From: Cristatella mucedo
Lineage: Eukaryota; Bryozoa; Phylactolaemata; Cristatellidae
Length of the DNA: 64,000 bases
Assembly: GCA_009760855.2 (NCBI GenBank)
Contig: WPIO01000177.1
Location: 250,001 to 314,000 of the forward strand
Reading direction: 5' to 3'
Position numbers and translations under genes: made by a program. Every line of letters starts with the position of its first letter. The stretch's first letter is position 1. The notes beneath the pieces are model-generated. The model searched no databases. It was given only the letters and a program-made list of their open reading frames with translations, and was not told the origin of the DNA. Below are positions 51,215 through 62,810 of the stretch, piece by piece.

Positions 51215-52187
51215 CTCAAGCCATTGGTACTGCACTGCAATGGTTTAAGTCCTATCTCAGTGGGAAACTCCAGAGTATTGATGTGAATGGGAAAGATCGT
51301 CCGAGGAACCACTGAAGTGTGGAGTACCTCGGAGCTTTCTACTTAGTCCGGTTCTTTTCACGGTTTATACTCACCCTCTTGCCGATGTGATTGCTAGGCA
51401 CAACCTAGGCTTTCACTTCTATGCAGATGACGCTCAGTTGTACCTTTGCTTTGATCCTACCCAGCCCTTCAGCATGTCCTATACTCCCTGGCTGCATGTA
51501 GTCACGGCATTCGCATATGGGTGGCAGACTTTCATAAACTGTAGGACGATGAAACCAACTTACTAGCTATGGGCAAACCAAGTGTGATACAGATATTGGA
51601 AAGTTTAACGCTCACAATCGGTTCTGCCAGCATTTCTTTTGTTGAAAATGCACGAAATATAAGCGTCCTGTTCCCAAGTGACCTTTCATTAGATGACTAC
51701 ATCAGCTCCTCTGCCTAGTCAGCCTACTTTCAGCTACATAACGTTGCTATAATTCGGGCTTACATAACAGTGCTATACCTCGTGTGAACTTCAAATCTCG
51801 TATGAACCTCAAATCCTTTGGTGACCTTGCCTTTAGTTTGTATGCACCCAAAGCCTGGAACTCACTTCCGACTGGTGTCACGACATCCCCTGACTTGACA
51901 TTTTAAAATAAGACAAAAATACATTTATTTATCACAGCATTTAGTGGGCCCGTGCGATTCGTCCTTTTTGTGCTTATGTCTGCTGACCGTGTGCATGCTG
52001 CAACTAAACATTTTTGCATGAAGACCTATGTCACCTCTAACCATGTTATGCTTATTGCTTGTTGTCATTGTGCATGCTGCCATTAATCACTAGATCATGC
52101 TTTCTTTGCAGCAAATATAAAGTGCCTAGAAAGAGATTGAGTTCTCTGAGGGCACTATACCAATGAGTTATTATAATTGTTATTATT
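51215..52187 (+). mobile_element. LINE-A copy with RT core
   Basis: Starts at about [20 protein letters not shown], then VPRSFLLSPVLF and an intact YADD (51420-51431). After it come N-L-L-A-M-G-K-P-S and SARNISVLFPSDLSLDD, then an internal deletion near 51765 jumps to the K-S-F-G-D region, 3' UTR and tail. Frameshifts present. Confidence 0.8.
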
Positions 52188-52324
52188 ACGTGGTCAGCAT
52201 TTCGAAGAATGCTTGACGCCTAGATTGGTGTGTGCTGTTTATGCCGCCTCCACTAGCTGACTGGTGCAATGCATTCTGAAACATCCAGTCACGTGTCCCA
52301 GGGTTTTGATGTGATGATAGTTAT

Positions 52325-52367
52325 AATAAAAATAATAATCACATTTGTATAACCCCCTAGAAAAACT
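52325..52367 (-). mobile_element. LINE-A tail scrap
   Basis: ATAATAATCACATTTGTATA, then ACCCCCTAG, the end of a LINE-A tail on the minus strand, abutting the + copy that follows. Confidence 0.45.
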
Positions 52368-52852
52368 ACTTCCACCCAGTCTCTCTTCTACTGTTCTTAT
52401 CAAATATACTAGAACGAGTTGTGGAAGACCAGCTGAACTCTTATATTGCAGCTGCAAACCTAGCAACCAAGTTCCAGTCTGGTTTTAGAGCTAATTACTC
52501 CACACAGTCAGTATTGCTTTGGGGTGTATAACTACCTTCTAAGGAATGCAGACTTAAGTAAAGTCTCTCTGGTTGTTTTACTTGATTGTTCGGCAACGTT
52601 TGACCTTATTTATCATCAAGTTCTTCTCGAGTTCCTCTCATCTCGCGTGGGCAAAATTGGCACTGCACTACAATGGTCTAGGTGCTATCTCTGTGGGAAA
52701 TGCCAAAGTATTTATGTGAATGGACAACGATCATCTGAGTAATCACTGAAGTATGTGCCACCTCAGATCTTGATGCTGGTCTGCTTCTCTTTATAGTTTA
52801 TACTCCAACTTGCCGAAGTGATCGCCAAGCGCAATCTAGGCTTTCACTTCTT

Positions 52853-53030
52853 TTGGTGAGCCGTGATGGCACACTAGATAAGGCGGTTGCTTTTCACGGC
52901 CTCGGTCCTGAGGGCGTGGGTTCGAATCCTACGGTGGGCGATCCTTTATCGCCACTGCAAGCGGTGGTGATAGCCGTAAAGGCTCTTCTGTTGCTATACA
53001 AAAAGAGGCTGTTTAATCAGCAAGTATTAT
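52853..53030 (+). mobile_element. SINE2 copy nested in the YADD region of LINE-A
   Basis: GGTGAGCCGTGATGGCACAC, perfect box B GGTTCGAATCC, then CACTGCAAGCGGTGGTGATA, GGCTCTTCTGTTGCTATACA and AAAAAGAGGCTGTTTAATCA. LINE-A runs TTTCACTTCT before it and CTATGCACATGACACTCAG after it. Confidence 0.85.
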
Positions 53031-53725
53031 TTTTCTCTATGCACATGACACTCAGCTGTACCCTTGCTTTGATTCCCTTTGGTCTTCTAGCATGTCAAGT
53101 TCTCTCAACTCCCTTGCTGCATGTATTGCAGACATTCCGGCATGGGTGGCAGCAAACTTTCTCAAATTGATTGACGATTAAACCAACTTACTAGTTATGG
53201 GCAAACCAAGTGTGGCTCAGAAATGGGAAAGCTTACCGAGCTCAAAGTGTGGCTCAGCTCGTCTAGCGGCATTAGGATCTGTGCACGAAATCTAGTCGTC
53301 CTGTTCCAAAGTGATCTTTCACTAGACTTACCACATCGGCTCCACTGCCAAGTTGCCTGCTTTCAGCTAGATAGCATTGCTATAATTCGGGCTGCTTTGA
53401 CAGAAACTACATCCAAATAGGTCCATGCATTTGTGAGATCCCGTCTTTACTTTTGTAACTCTCTACTTGGTGATCTACCTACCTGTGCAATCGGGTGCTT
53501 ACATTTGGTGCAAAACACTACAGCTAGGCTTGTCTATCGTAAGCGGCACAGTTGCCACATCACACCACTTCTCGCCGACCTGCTCTGGCTCCCAATCAAG
53601 CAGCGTGTCGACCTCATAGTCCTCAATTTTTAGGTCCCTTCATCCTCTGGCTTCAGCCAACCTATCAGAACTACTACCTCACAAGATTAGGCATCGTACC
53701 ATCTGCATTTCTGACTTGAATCGTT

Positions 53726-53870
53726 AAAATATAATATAATTCATTTTATATAGCGCCCCAAGAGAACCTAATCTCTATTCAGGCTCTTCACATATGCCTC
53801 GGGGCTTGAGCCCACGACCTCAGTCAGACCTTGGTCGGGGCGAGCACCTTAACCGCTAGACCAAACCAGC
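53726..53870 (-). mobile_element. SINE1 copy nested in LINE-A, with target-site duplication
   Basis: Minus-strand SINE1 (GCTGGTTTGGTCTAGCGGTT to GGGGCGCTATATAAAATGAA). ATCGTT stands on both sides (53720-53725 and 53871-53876), and the undisturbed LINE-A copies have it once. The first five bases of the usual SINE head are missing. Confidence 0.9.
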
Positions 53871-54291
53871 ATCGTTCAGCTATGCCTCGTGCTACACCTC
53901 GTACGAACCTCAAATCCTTTGGAGATCGTGTCTTATTAGTGTGTATGCCCTAAAAGCCTGTAATGCAGTTCCGACTGACGTCACGACTTCGCCTGCCTTG
54001 ATAGCATTTATAAAAATTGCAAAAAATACACCTTTTTCTCATAGCATTTGGTCGTCTTTAAGATTTGTTCTTTGTGCACTTATGCGTGCTTACACTGTGC
54101 ATGCTACCACTAACCATATTTTACACGTTGATACCTTCCATGTCACCTCTAACCATGTTATGCTTGCTGTCATTGAGCATGTTACCACTAACCATTATAT
54201 TATGCTTCCTTTACAGCATTTGTAAAAGTACTTAAAAAGAGATCAAGTTCTCTGAGGGTGCTTTACAGATTTGTTATTTTTATTTTTATTA

Positions 54292-54345
54292 TAAGTCTTT
54301 TTATAGGCACTTTGCATATTCTGGAAAAAAGCATAGTAAACTTCA
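54292..54345 (-). mobile_element. LINE-A tail scrap
   Basis: TAAGTCTTTTTATAGGCACT then TTGCATATTCTGGAAAAAAG resembles the minus-strand LINE-A end. Confidence 0.4.
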
Positions 54346-54750
54346 TCCATGGCTTATTGTTCATCATAATGGCCCGATAAATATATCTATATCAACATAT
54401 TGACTTTAATTAAAGAATCCCGAGGTTTCATTAGCATTCACTGCACTGTAAACCTGTATTCTATAAAAATTGAATCGAATATGTCAAATGAGAAAATCTG
54501 AGGAATGGAAGCGTTCATTTGACAAGTAGTCATGGATCCATAAAAGCTCTACTATAAGCTAGAATTATTTCTTGCAGTCGTGAATTTGGATGCAACAGTA
54601 AGATGGTCCGTGGTGTTGGCTGATAAACGATATGGAAGGCTCGCTCGACTCAGGTCTAACTGGAATGAGCTGTCTGGTGAAGGTGGCAGCTTAGACGTGA
54701 AGCAGATCTCGGAGTAGGTGCCGGGCTCGGACTCCAGCAGAAAAAGGGTC
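54346..54750. other. Unassigned spacer
   Basis: No gene or repeat recognised. Confidence 0.3.
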
Positions 54751-54751
54751 C

Positions 54752-54815
54752 AGGCAGAGATTGAGTTCTCTGAGGGCGCTTTATCAAGTGCATTATTATT
54801 ATTATTATTATTATT
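54752..54815 (+). mobile_element. LINE-A tail, very short copy
   Basis: AGAGATTGAGTTCTCTGAGG, then GCGCTTTATCAAGTGCATT and (ATT)n. Only the last half of the stem-loop and the tail: an extreme 5' truncation. Confidence 0.75.
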
Positions 54816-55020
54816 AAATCACCACCAGGTTTTCTTTGAGGTCGGAGCAAATATCAATGGTCCTGGATTGCCAGCCTCACCATGTGATAAACGCATGCTT
54901 CAACATAATGAGTTTAAAAGTACTGCTATCCTGTGCTAAACACATACATATATTTTTATGTCCATGTATAAATATCTATATACCAGTGCACGTACATATA
55001 TGTGTGTATCTGTGTAGGTG

Positions 55021-55024
<4 letters not shown>

Positions 55025-55075
<51 letters not shown>
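55025..55075. repeat. (GT)n microsatellite
   Basis: About 50 bases of GT. Confidence 0.95.
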
Positions 55076-55077
<2 letters not shown>

Positions 55078-55079
55078 AT

Positions 55080-56390
55080 GCGAGTGCGTTGCATTACTGC
55101 GTGCGAATGTGCGTGAGAACGCGTTCGCTGAAGTGGAGTCCAAGATTTTAGACTGATGCTGTCATTGCTTGCCCGGAAGTACAACCGATGGCAGATGGAT
55201 TCAAAGACAATTTATACCAGTGTCCAGGCACTTTCCAAAAGTCAAACTAAGTACAGCGTATTTAAAGTGTGTGTGCTACAAAAAATTCTGAGTTGAGTTG
55301 GCTGGCAGTCAGCACCAAATGCAGGTCGAAAGTGAGCAAAGCATGGGCCAGCTCAGACAGACAGCTGGCTCCTCAAGAAATCTCTTCGACAACCGAATAC
55401 ACCGTGAACATGAAGCCCACCAATAGTCTATGTGAAAAAGGTGCTGATGGTGATCTCTTCGAGTCATCCATTGCTCGAATATGGCACTCCTGCCAACTGC
55501 TATCCTGCCATCTTGCAGAAGTCAGTTGGCCCCGGCGAAAAAGCAGCCAGTTCGGGCCCGACGAAAAATAATAACCTTCAGTCGCTTCATCGCCGTCGAA
55601 GCCGCCTTTGCGGTTCACTGCTACCTTCGCAGGCTCACTGTAACACCAAGCTTGTGCAGTCCCCAAGCTGGAAGGCAGGGGACGGGGGGGGGGGGGGGCC
55701 TCTGGGAGCCTCAGGTCGCACTGCAATTGGCCTGCCCTCGTCAGAAGTCACTTATTGGCTGAGCTCTGGCATGAGGCTCCCAGGCTAATGCTTTAATTGT
55801 CCGCCGAAAATAGGCTGTTTAGAGAAGTGAGATTTGCCGGTAGCCCCGATTTATAGCCAGGCAGATGACCTGCATTCCGAAGCTTGGATGGATAAAGAAC
55901 AAAGATCCCATCGAGGCTTCTCAGTCGCCAGCTAACCTAAAATTGGGACTCGGGATTCGGCTGGCCCCGAGTAATTGCTAGCCTCGGTGTGCACCTGCTT
56001 GACCTCGACAGCGGTTGCCGGGGTTCGCCCAACAAGCGGCCGACGAAATCAACCTGGAGATTGCATACGCCCGAGTCGGAGTGTCTCATAGGGGACGTGA
56101 GAAATGGGGAAAGGATGCAGATACACGATGAAATGCTTTCAAACCCGATAGACGTTGGCAATGCCACGAGGGCTGCTGCCCCCTGCCCCTCAGCAAAATA
56201 ACTAATAGCCCTTACCAACGTGGAACCTTAACGATCGGCATGGCATATTCATCGACAAAGCAAGGCTTCACCTTGTGGACTCAGGCGAACTGCTGTTTTA
56301 AACGATCAAATCATCGCTGAACCATTCGTTGCTATGAAGCAAGCCCGCAGCAGAAAGCACGAAATAAAAATTAATTGTTTTAACAGCCTC
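55080..56390. other. Unassigned 1.3 kb with GC-rich part
   Basis: Open frames of 90-118 codons on both strands between 55370 and 55790, without recognisable motifs. A G-run lies at 55683-55698. I do not call a gene. Confidence 0.3.
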
Positions 56391-56392
56391 AT

Positions 56393-56522
56393 TTTGTATA
56401 GCGGTAGAAGAGCCTTTCAACACCACTTGCAGTTGTCAATAAAGGATCGCCCACCCCTGCAGCATTCGACCCTACGACCTCGGTCGAGAAGGGCAAGCAC
56501 CTTGATAAGCATGAAACCCGTG
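56393..56522 (-). mobile_element. SINE2 copy
   Basis: The minus strand reads GGGTTTCATGCTTATCAAGG, then TAGGGTCGAATGCTGCAGGG and GGCTCTTCTACCGCTATACA. Confidence 0.7.
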
Positions 56523-56709
56523 TGATATCGGAATCCCAAGTGTCCGTCTTGTTTTGCAGCTCTGGGGGATGTTTTGGAACCTGTAAAGGCACTGCAAATG
56601 ACTTTTAAATTCCAGTTACTTCTGATTTTGTTAGTCAACTCACGAGCGTATTCGTTATGAGCTCCACTTTCTGTGCAGTATAAGTGTATCGGAGATACAA
56701 AAAATGTAT

Positions 56710-56872
56710 TAGCTGATTTAATAGCTTCATTTGTATAGCTGCAGAAGAGCCTTAACAGCTATCACCACTGCTTGCAGTTGGCAATATAGGCTCGCCCACT
56801 ACAGAAGTCGAACGAACAACCTCGGTTATGAAGAGTGGGCACCTTACCTCAATAAGCATAAAACCTCAAGAT
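56710..56872 (-). mobile_element. SINE2 copy
   Basis: The minus strand reads GGTTTTATGCTTATTGAGGT, GTTCGACTTCTGTAGTGGGC, AAGCAGTGGTGATAGCTGTT and GGCTCTTCTGCAGCTATACA, ending AGCTATTAAATCAGCT. Confidence 0.75.
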
Positions 56873-59542
56873 GTCCGAGCCCACAATGCACCAAAGCTAA
56901 ACAAAATTGCAAAATTCTAGCATCCACGGCAATGCAATGCAAAGTTATGATTAAAAGCTGATTTTAAGATAGCACAGACAATGCTCTCATTTTTACCATA
57001 CTTTTTGGTTTTGAACGTCAATTACCAGTTCGGGTCTTGTGTGCAGAGTGGACTTCATTTTACTTGTAAGGTTGTTCTGGCCTCGTGGTTTTAATTTTCA
57101 CACTTTGTGGAGCCTATGGCAAGATATTTCAGAATAGTGGATCTAAAGCAGTAATAGTCTTGAGTAGGTTTACAATTAAAATTAGAAGCCAGCGCAATTT
57201 TAAGGCTATTGCCCGAGCATGTAACCTCTGATTTTCATGTCCAGAAGAGGCAACCGGTAATGCAGTTTGGGATACTGCTTACAATGACTGGCCAATGACA
57301 CCAACCTTAAAATATCAGCCTGTATAGAAGACTACTTGTCTTTCATCCCACACTGGTGCTTGGCGATATGGCATTTACTGGCCCAGCATATCATTAATTT
57401 CCTCTGTTTTGTCCAATGCAGGGTTTTTGGTCAGTTTTCCTCGATTGATATCATGAATTTTCAGACTAATTAGGTTTTGGCTTCAGATTTAGTTCTGTAG
57501 TACAATTTTAATGTTTAATTGGAAAAATTGTCCCGTGCGGCATCGATTCCGGGGTGAGCATAACTTTCTGTCCAGGATGCAGAGTGTTGGCATGTGGATG
57601 ATATCGCATTCCGAAGAGGCATGTCCAGGATTAAGCCAGTGAGCTATATGTTTGACCTTTACCTTTCCTGGTGGATAGTCACATTAGGTTGCATGCACCA
57701 GGCTTTACAGGTCGGACGCAGGGTTCCGGTGCCCACTGACCCCTTAGCAGTCATTAGACAAAATAACTTTCATGAAAATAGGAATCTCTCCATCACCTCG
57801 AAACCGCGACGGACTGAAGGAAATCAAGGGCTTGGAGGAAATCAGGGCACTAGCATTGCATTTTTAGTTGCATTGCATTCAGTTGACTCGCTGGCGATGA
57901 ATGAGTAGCTGCTTCGACGAATTTATGTAGCTGCAATGAATCTGCCTGGTCACGGTAAAGCAGGGAAATTGGGCTCCTATCTTGTTATTCCCAATTGTGC
58001 GATGAGTGGGAGGCTAGCTGATCGTGATGAGCAAACGAAGACTCACGAGTGGCTTGAAAGCAAACTCATTGTACTTTCTCCCCCCCCCCACCAAGCTCAA
58101 CTTGTGCAAGCGGGCCTCAGTCGTAAACCTGCTGACTGCTGCTTGCCAGCACGCCATCGGCAATGTATCACTCTCTGCCCAGGAAACACCTGTTTGAGAC
58201 AAAACGACGATCTTGCTTTCCAGAACTTAAATATGGGAAGATAGGCCCAGGACTCCCAGTAAGATCGATTGGTCTCAAGGAAGAGCATCGTTGGGGCCGT
58301 CGTCGACTGTCAGTTAACTTAGCCCTCAGCCTGTCAGCTGGGACAGGCTGAGGGCTACGGATGACGTTCAACTAATCCAGATTGACTAGCTTCCATGTCG
58401 TTTATTGTAGTTAAGAATACTCTGAGGAGATTAACGAATAGTGCCATTTAATTATAATTTGACTTGCAGTTTGAAAGTCAAATGAGTTCATCAGCAAGTG
58501 TGAGAGTAGAATTATTTACATTAAGCCGGAAAACTGGCACGAGTTTGCCTTATTAGCTGTGTTATCTAATTCCATTAATGAAAGCTCGTAGGTCTTTTTT
58601 TAGTGTAACGCAAGAGTAACCGTTGGTGCAGTCACGGTGTGTCAGATTGCCAAATTGTGGCATATATCAATTTAGTACTTGCTTCACCTGAGCACAAACT
58701 AGGTCAACTACTGCTGCCTTCTGTCCACCCTGTGACTGCTGCTATGGAACAGTGAGGAGCGTCGATCTGATAGGGGTTCCATCATTTCAATGCCCAGCTC
58801 CAATGGCGCCGACTAGCAACTTCGGTACCACATCAATCATCACTATAGGATAAACTAACAGATTGCCTCGAGCACGTCTAATCGGATGTCCTTTCAGCTC
58901 TTTTTGCTTTTTGGAGCCACGGACTTGTTTGGCTGAAGACCTGACGCTAGTCAAGTGCTGCGATTCTGGCTTACCCTGGTTCACCATGGTAGCGCCGAGC
59001 CAGAAGCTGCTGCTGCACGAGCGTGACGCTGCGATGCACGACGTGATACACGACGTGACGTGCAGGTGGTCTGAGCCAGCCAGCCAGCCTGGCCGCCTGC
59101 TGAGGGCCCCGAGGGCTGACTAGCCCTACTGCAGTAGTTGCTCTGGCCAAGCAACCACCAGCCAGCATAGCTGCTGCCCCCCCCCCCCCGGCGGCCCGAG
59201 CGTGCACCGCCCGGCGTTTCTCCGGGTGGGCTTTCGTCACAGCTGGCAGCTGTCAGCCAAAGCTGGAAACGCACGGAAGCCAAGCGTGCAGCAAAGCAGT
59301 ACCAAAGTGGTGACTTTGAGCTGATTGCAGATGGATTCGCTGAGCCGCTTGGCGAGCTGGCAGCTGCTGCTCACTCAGCGCCCTCAGCGCCCAGTGACAG
59401 GGTTTTCCACAGCTGCCTTCTCCTCTGCAGCCGCTGCCACCGCAGCAGCCGCAGCCGCTGCTGCTGTGACAACCGTGAAAGGATGCTCGAGGGACACAGT
59501 ATTCTCCCATTCCTAGGGCTCTTGTACTGCACTGCAAAGCTC
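56873..59542. other. Unassigned 2.7 kb
   Basis: It contains a perfect 16-bp hairpin (58320-58357), C-runs at 58080-58090 and 59179-59189, and a GC-rich part at 58980-59480 that could hold exons (see findings). No known family recognised. Confidence 0.3.
58320..58357. repeat. Perfect hairpin: 16-bp stem, 6-base loop
   Basis: TAGCCCTCAGCCTGTC and GACAGGCTGAGGGCTA around the loop AGCTGG. No T-run follows. Not part of any recognised repeat. Confidence 0.95.
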
Positions 59543-60074
59543 GGATCGACTTCAAGGTTTTTTTCGCTCACTTTTAGGTCACTTCATTCTTTGGCTCCAG
59601 CCTATCTCTCAGATCTACTCCCCCACCCGGCCAAGCGTCGTACCACCTGCTTTTCGGAATCCAACAGTTTACCAATGCCTCGTACAAACCTCAAATTCTT
59701 TGGAGACCGTGCATTTGGTTCGTATGCTCCCAAAGCCTGGAACTCACTCCCGACTTGCGTCACAAGATCCCCTGACTTGACCACATTTAAAAAGAACTTA
59801 AAGACACACCTATTTAGGACAGCATTTAGTGGGTCCGTGTGATTCGTCCATCATGTGCTTATGCGTGCTGACACTGTGCATGCTGCCACCAACCACACTT
59901 GCATGCTGACCCTGTGCATGTCATCCCTAACCATGTTATTCATGTTGTTTATCAAGCATGATATTACTCACCATTCAGTCGCGTTTCTTTTGCAGCAAAT
60001 GTAAAGCGCCTAGAAAGAGATTGAATTCTCGGAGGGCGCTTCATCAAGTGCATTGTTATTATTATAATTATTAA
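59543..60074 (+). mobile_element. LINE-A 3' end copy
   Basis: Open from about the D-F-K-V block through [24 protein letters not shown]-like FFGDRAFGSYAPKAW and [14 protein letters not shown], then the 3' UTR, stem-loop tail and ATT-rich end. No stop within the coding part, so a young copy. Confidence 0.85.
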
Positions 60075-60837
60075 AGCAGCATGTGTACCTGTACCTGTCA
60101 TATCTGAGTTGTCGTGTCATTCGAGTTAAGTTGTTGCAACGTATTAAATGGCTGTTGAGTCGACCTCTAGGCTGCCGTGTGGCCAAACTATGGAAAAGTG
60201 AGGCAAAATTGATGCCCTGGACAAAAGAAAGCCTGACCATGTCTGAGAGCAGCTTGCAAAATAAATATATATTTTTGAGTAAGCAATAGAATCGTAGTAT
60301 TTCACAATAGAAGTCAACCGGAGGTGATCAATAAAAGTCCACAAAAGGGATTTAGTGCCTGACAAGAATTTCTCTGCCAGCCGTAACGATTCGGGCTCCA
60401 CTGAACAATTGGCTCAGTGAGCTATCGAGTGAGCTATGTAAACTACTTTTCGTTTGACATTCAACGTAGGCCTTCAAAGCCGCTACCTTAAATTTTTGCC
60501 CATGCGTTCTAGCAGAATCCCGGTACACTGAATATACGGGTGTTTAATAATGTAAATTTGGCATCGAATCCGAAGCTGTGTCACGTCCACCCACGTGCTT
60601 CGGTGGGTGAATCTGCTGCACGACTTCCGTTGGTTAGGGCAAGTAAGAGACTCCCTGCGAGCCATCTGTCAACCGGTCTTTGGCAGGCCGTGAATGGCTG
60701 TCTAGAACCCCCCTCCCCCCCCCCCCCCCGAGCAGGCAACCAGCATGCTACTGGAGCCTGGCAAAGGCATTAGGCACGAGGAGCCATCCGGGCCTAGCAG
60801 CGAAATTCCGGCAATTCGCCCGGGTTTACCTGGCATA
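60075..60837. other. Unassigned spacer with C-run
   Basis: C-run at 60706-60729. No gene or repeat recognised. Confidence 0.3.
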
Positions 60838-60925
60838 TTAATAATAAAAAATAATAGCGCATTTGTATATGCTCCAAGAGAACTAGGAGTCTTCTCTAGA
60901 CAATTCTTATATGTTGCTTGGCCGT
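60838..60925 (-). mobile_element. LINE-A or SINE1 tail relic
   Basis: AATAATAAAAAATAATAGCG, then ATTTGTATATGCTCCAAGAG and AACTAGGAGTCTTCTCTAGA: the shared tail on the minus strand, decayed. I cannot say which family. Confidence 0.45.
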
Positions 60926-62095
60926 GCGGCGCTATCCTGTTCATGCAATTGATTGGCAGCAGCTTGGTCACGGCAGTGGTGGCCAGGTCACAGCAGCTAG
61001 CTGGTGGAGTCAGCAGACTGGCTATCTGCTTCGACCAGCCTTTTTCCCACACTGCAAACATTGTTACTACCTACGAGCAGTAATTTGGTTATTCCCAATC
61101 ATTACGTTGAACGACAATTTCACCAGCAAAGGAAATCGTTTCCTGCGGTTTACAGCTTTTCCTCGAATCTTGCAGTTGTCTAAATTAATGAGTCCTCTTT
61201 ATGGCACTCGGTGGACTTGGGTTTGCCATTCTTGTTCAATTTTCCCAAAGCCGATAAAAAAGACTGCTTGCGGCTCTGTCTGACTCTCTTGTCTGTCTAT
61301 CTATTCATTTCCCCCTCACTTACTCAATTCTAGCACATTCTTGCTCTCGTCCTTGAATGCCCTTCAGGTCACGGTCGGATGTAATAAATATCGCTTGGAG
61401 CAGGACTGGCATTTGCTGTCAGTCACCTAGGGGTCGCCCGAGTTAGACGAGAGTAGTAGCACTTCTGCTCCTATCCCACTGAAGGATTTAAGTAACAGTA
61501 TGAACAATATGTCAAGGGAGTTTTCACAAATGTTACCGTGGAGGTTGTCGAGCGCCTTTACTGGTCATGCAATCAGAGACAAGCCTCTCATCGCTCTCAC
61601 CTGTTTTCTCTGTGTTCTATGTTTTTCTCTATGTGTCTGTTTTCTCTACATGCACTGTTCTGCTTTCGGTTAAAGGCTGCTTGCTACAAGGATAGCAGCA
61701 ATCCTACTGCCCCCAGGGTCACGCCACACCCTTTCAGCGAATTCCCAAAGCTATTTAGGTTTATTCATTAAAGACGGAAATCGATTGGGTGGAGTACGGT
61801 GTGCTGGAGCCTAATGCACCAAATAGCCACTTTTAGCACCACTCTTAATTGGGTTGGAGTGTTGCAGAAGGAATGCTATAGATCTGGCAGCTCTCTGCTT
61901 GCACAATTGCAAGTGCTAAATCTTTAAACGAGCATTGCCTCTGCGGCCAGCGCCGAAACTCTCATTCAGCAACTTGAAAATGGAGACCTGCTCCTCGTGA
62001 AGTGTAATTGCTACCAGTGCTCTTGAATCGGATTTTCTGTGGCTTTCAGCACTGCCGTAGTTGTTTCACATAGCACTCATGAGCAACAGAATATC
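60926..62095. other. Unassigned 1.2 kb
   Basis: No gene or repeat recognised. Confidence 0.3.
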
Positions 62096-62494
62096 TCTAA
62101 ACCTTAAATCCTTTGGAGACCGTGCATTTAGTTCATATGCTCCCAAAGCCTGGAACTCCCTCCCGACCTGCGTCAGAACATCCCCTGACCTGACCACATT
62201 TAAAAGGAACTTAAAAACACACCTATAAAGGACAGCGTTTAGTGAGTCCCTGTGATTCGTCCTTGACGTGCTTATGCGTGCTGACACTGTGCATGCTGCC
62301 ACTAACCACATTTGCATGCTGACCCTGTGCATGTCACCCCTAACCACATTATTCATTTCGTTTGTTTTTCAAGCATGATTTTACTTACCATTCAGTTGCA
62401 TTTCACTTTACAGCAAATGCAAAGCGCCTAGAGAGAGATTGAGTTCTCCGAGGGCGCTTTATCAAGTGAATTATTATTATTATTATTATTATTG
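62096..62494 (+). mobile_element. LINE-A 3' end copy
   Basis: [16 protein letters not shown], then 3' UTR, stem-loop tail and (ATT)n at 62469-62494. Truncated at nearly the same place as the copy at 18902. Confidence 0.85.
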
Positions 62495-62810
62495 CTTTGC
62501 TAGCAACCGGGTTCAAAAATTTTCAAAGAGCAGAGCTCCTTCCTCTCCAACTCTATCTAGTCTGATTCGAGCTGCTCGGCAATTTCGAGCGTGAACATTA
62601 TGAACATCAGTGAATGCGACTCTGTGGGTAATGAACGAATACTTTGCCTGCTACGACGATGATCTTCATATACGTGAAGACTAGATGCGCAGCTTAGCTA
62701 CAGAGCTCCACATGGAAGGATTGCAATAAAAAGATACATGCTCATTTGAATGGCTCACCTAATCGTGGTTTGATGCCTTGGTGCAGAACCGATGCTTGTG
62801 GTTCTAGCAA
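62495..62810. other. Unassigned spacer
   Basis: No gene or repeat recognised. Confidence 0.3.

Larger units (their letters stand above)
52368..54290 (+). mobile_element. LINE-A copy with two nested SINEs
   Basis: RT words ERVVEDQLNSYI, TKFQSGF, LVVLLDCSATFDLIYHQVLL, then SINE2 inside the YADD region, RT/linker words M-G-K-P-S, C-terminal region ([20 protein letters not shown] at about 53560), SINE1 at 53726-53870, the K-S-F-G-D region, 3' UTR and tail AAAAGTACTTAAAAAGAGAT. Inactive. Confidence 0.8.

Noticed and set aside
52853-52940. tRNA gene suggested by a perfect box B
   Set aside because: The cloverleaf is incomplete, and the same head occurs in several dispersed copies with a common body: it is SINE2.
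55373-55788. Overlapping open frames of 93-118 codons on both strands
   Set aside because: GC-rich low-complexity sequence with a G-run; no recognisable domain.
57594-57908. Open frame of 104 codons on the + strand
   Set aside because: No family resemblance and no splice or promoter support.
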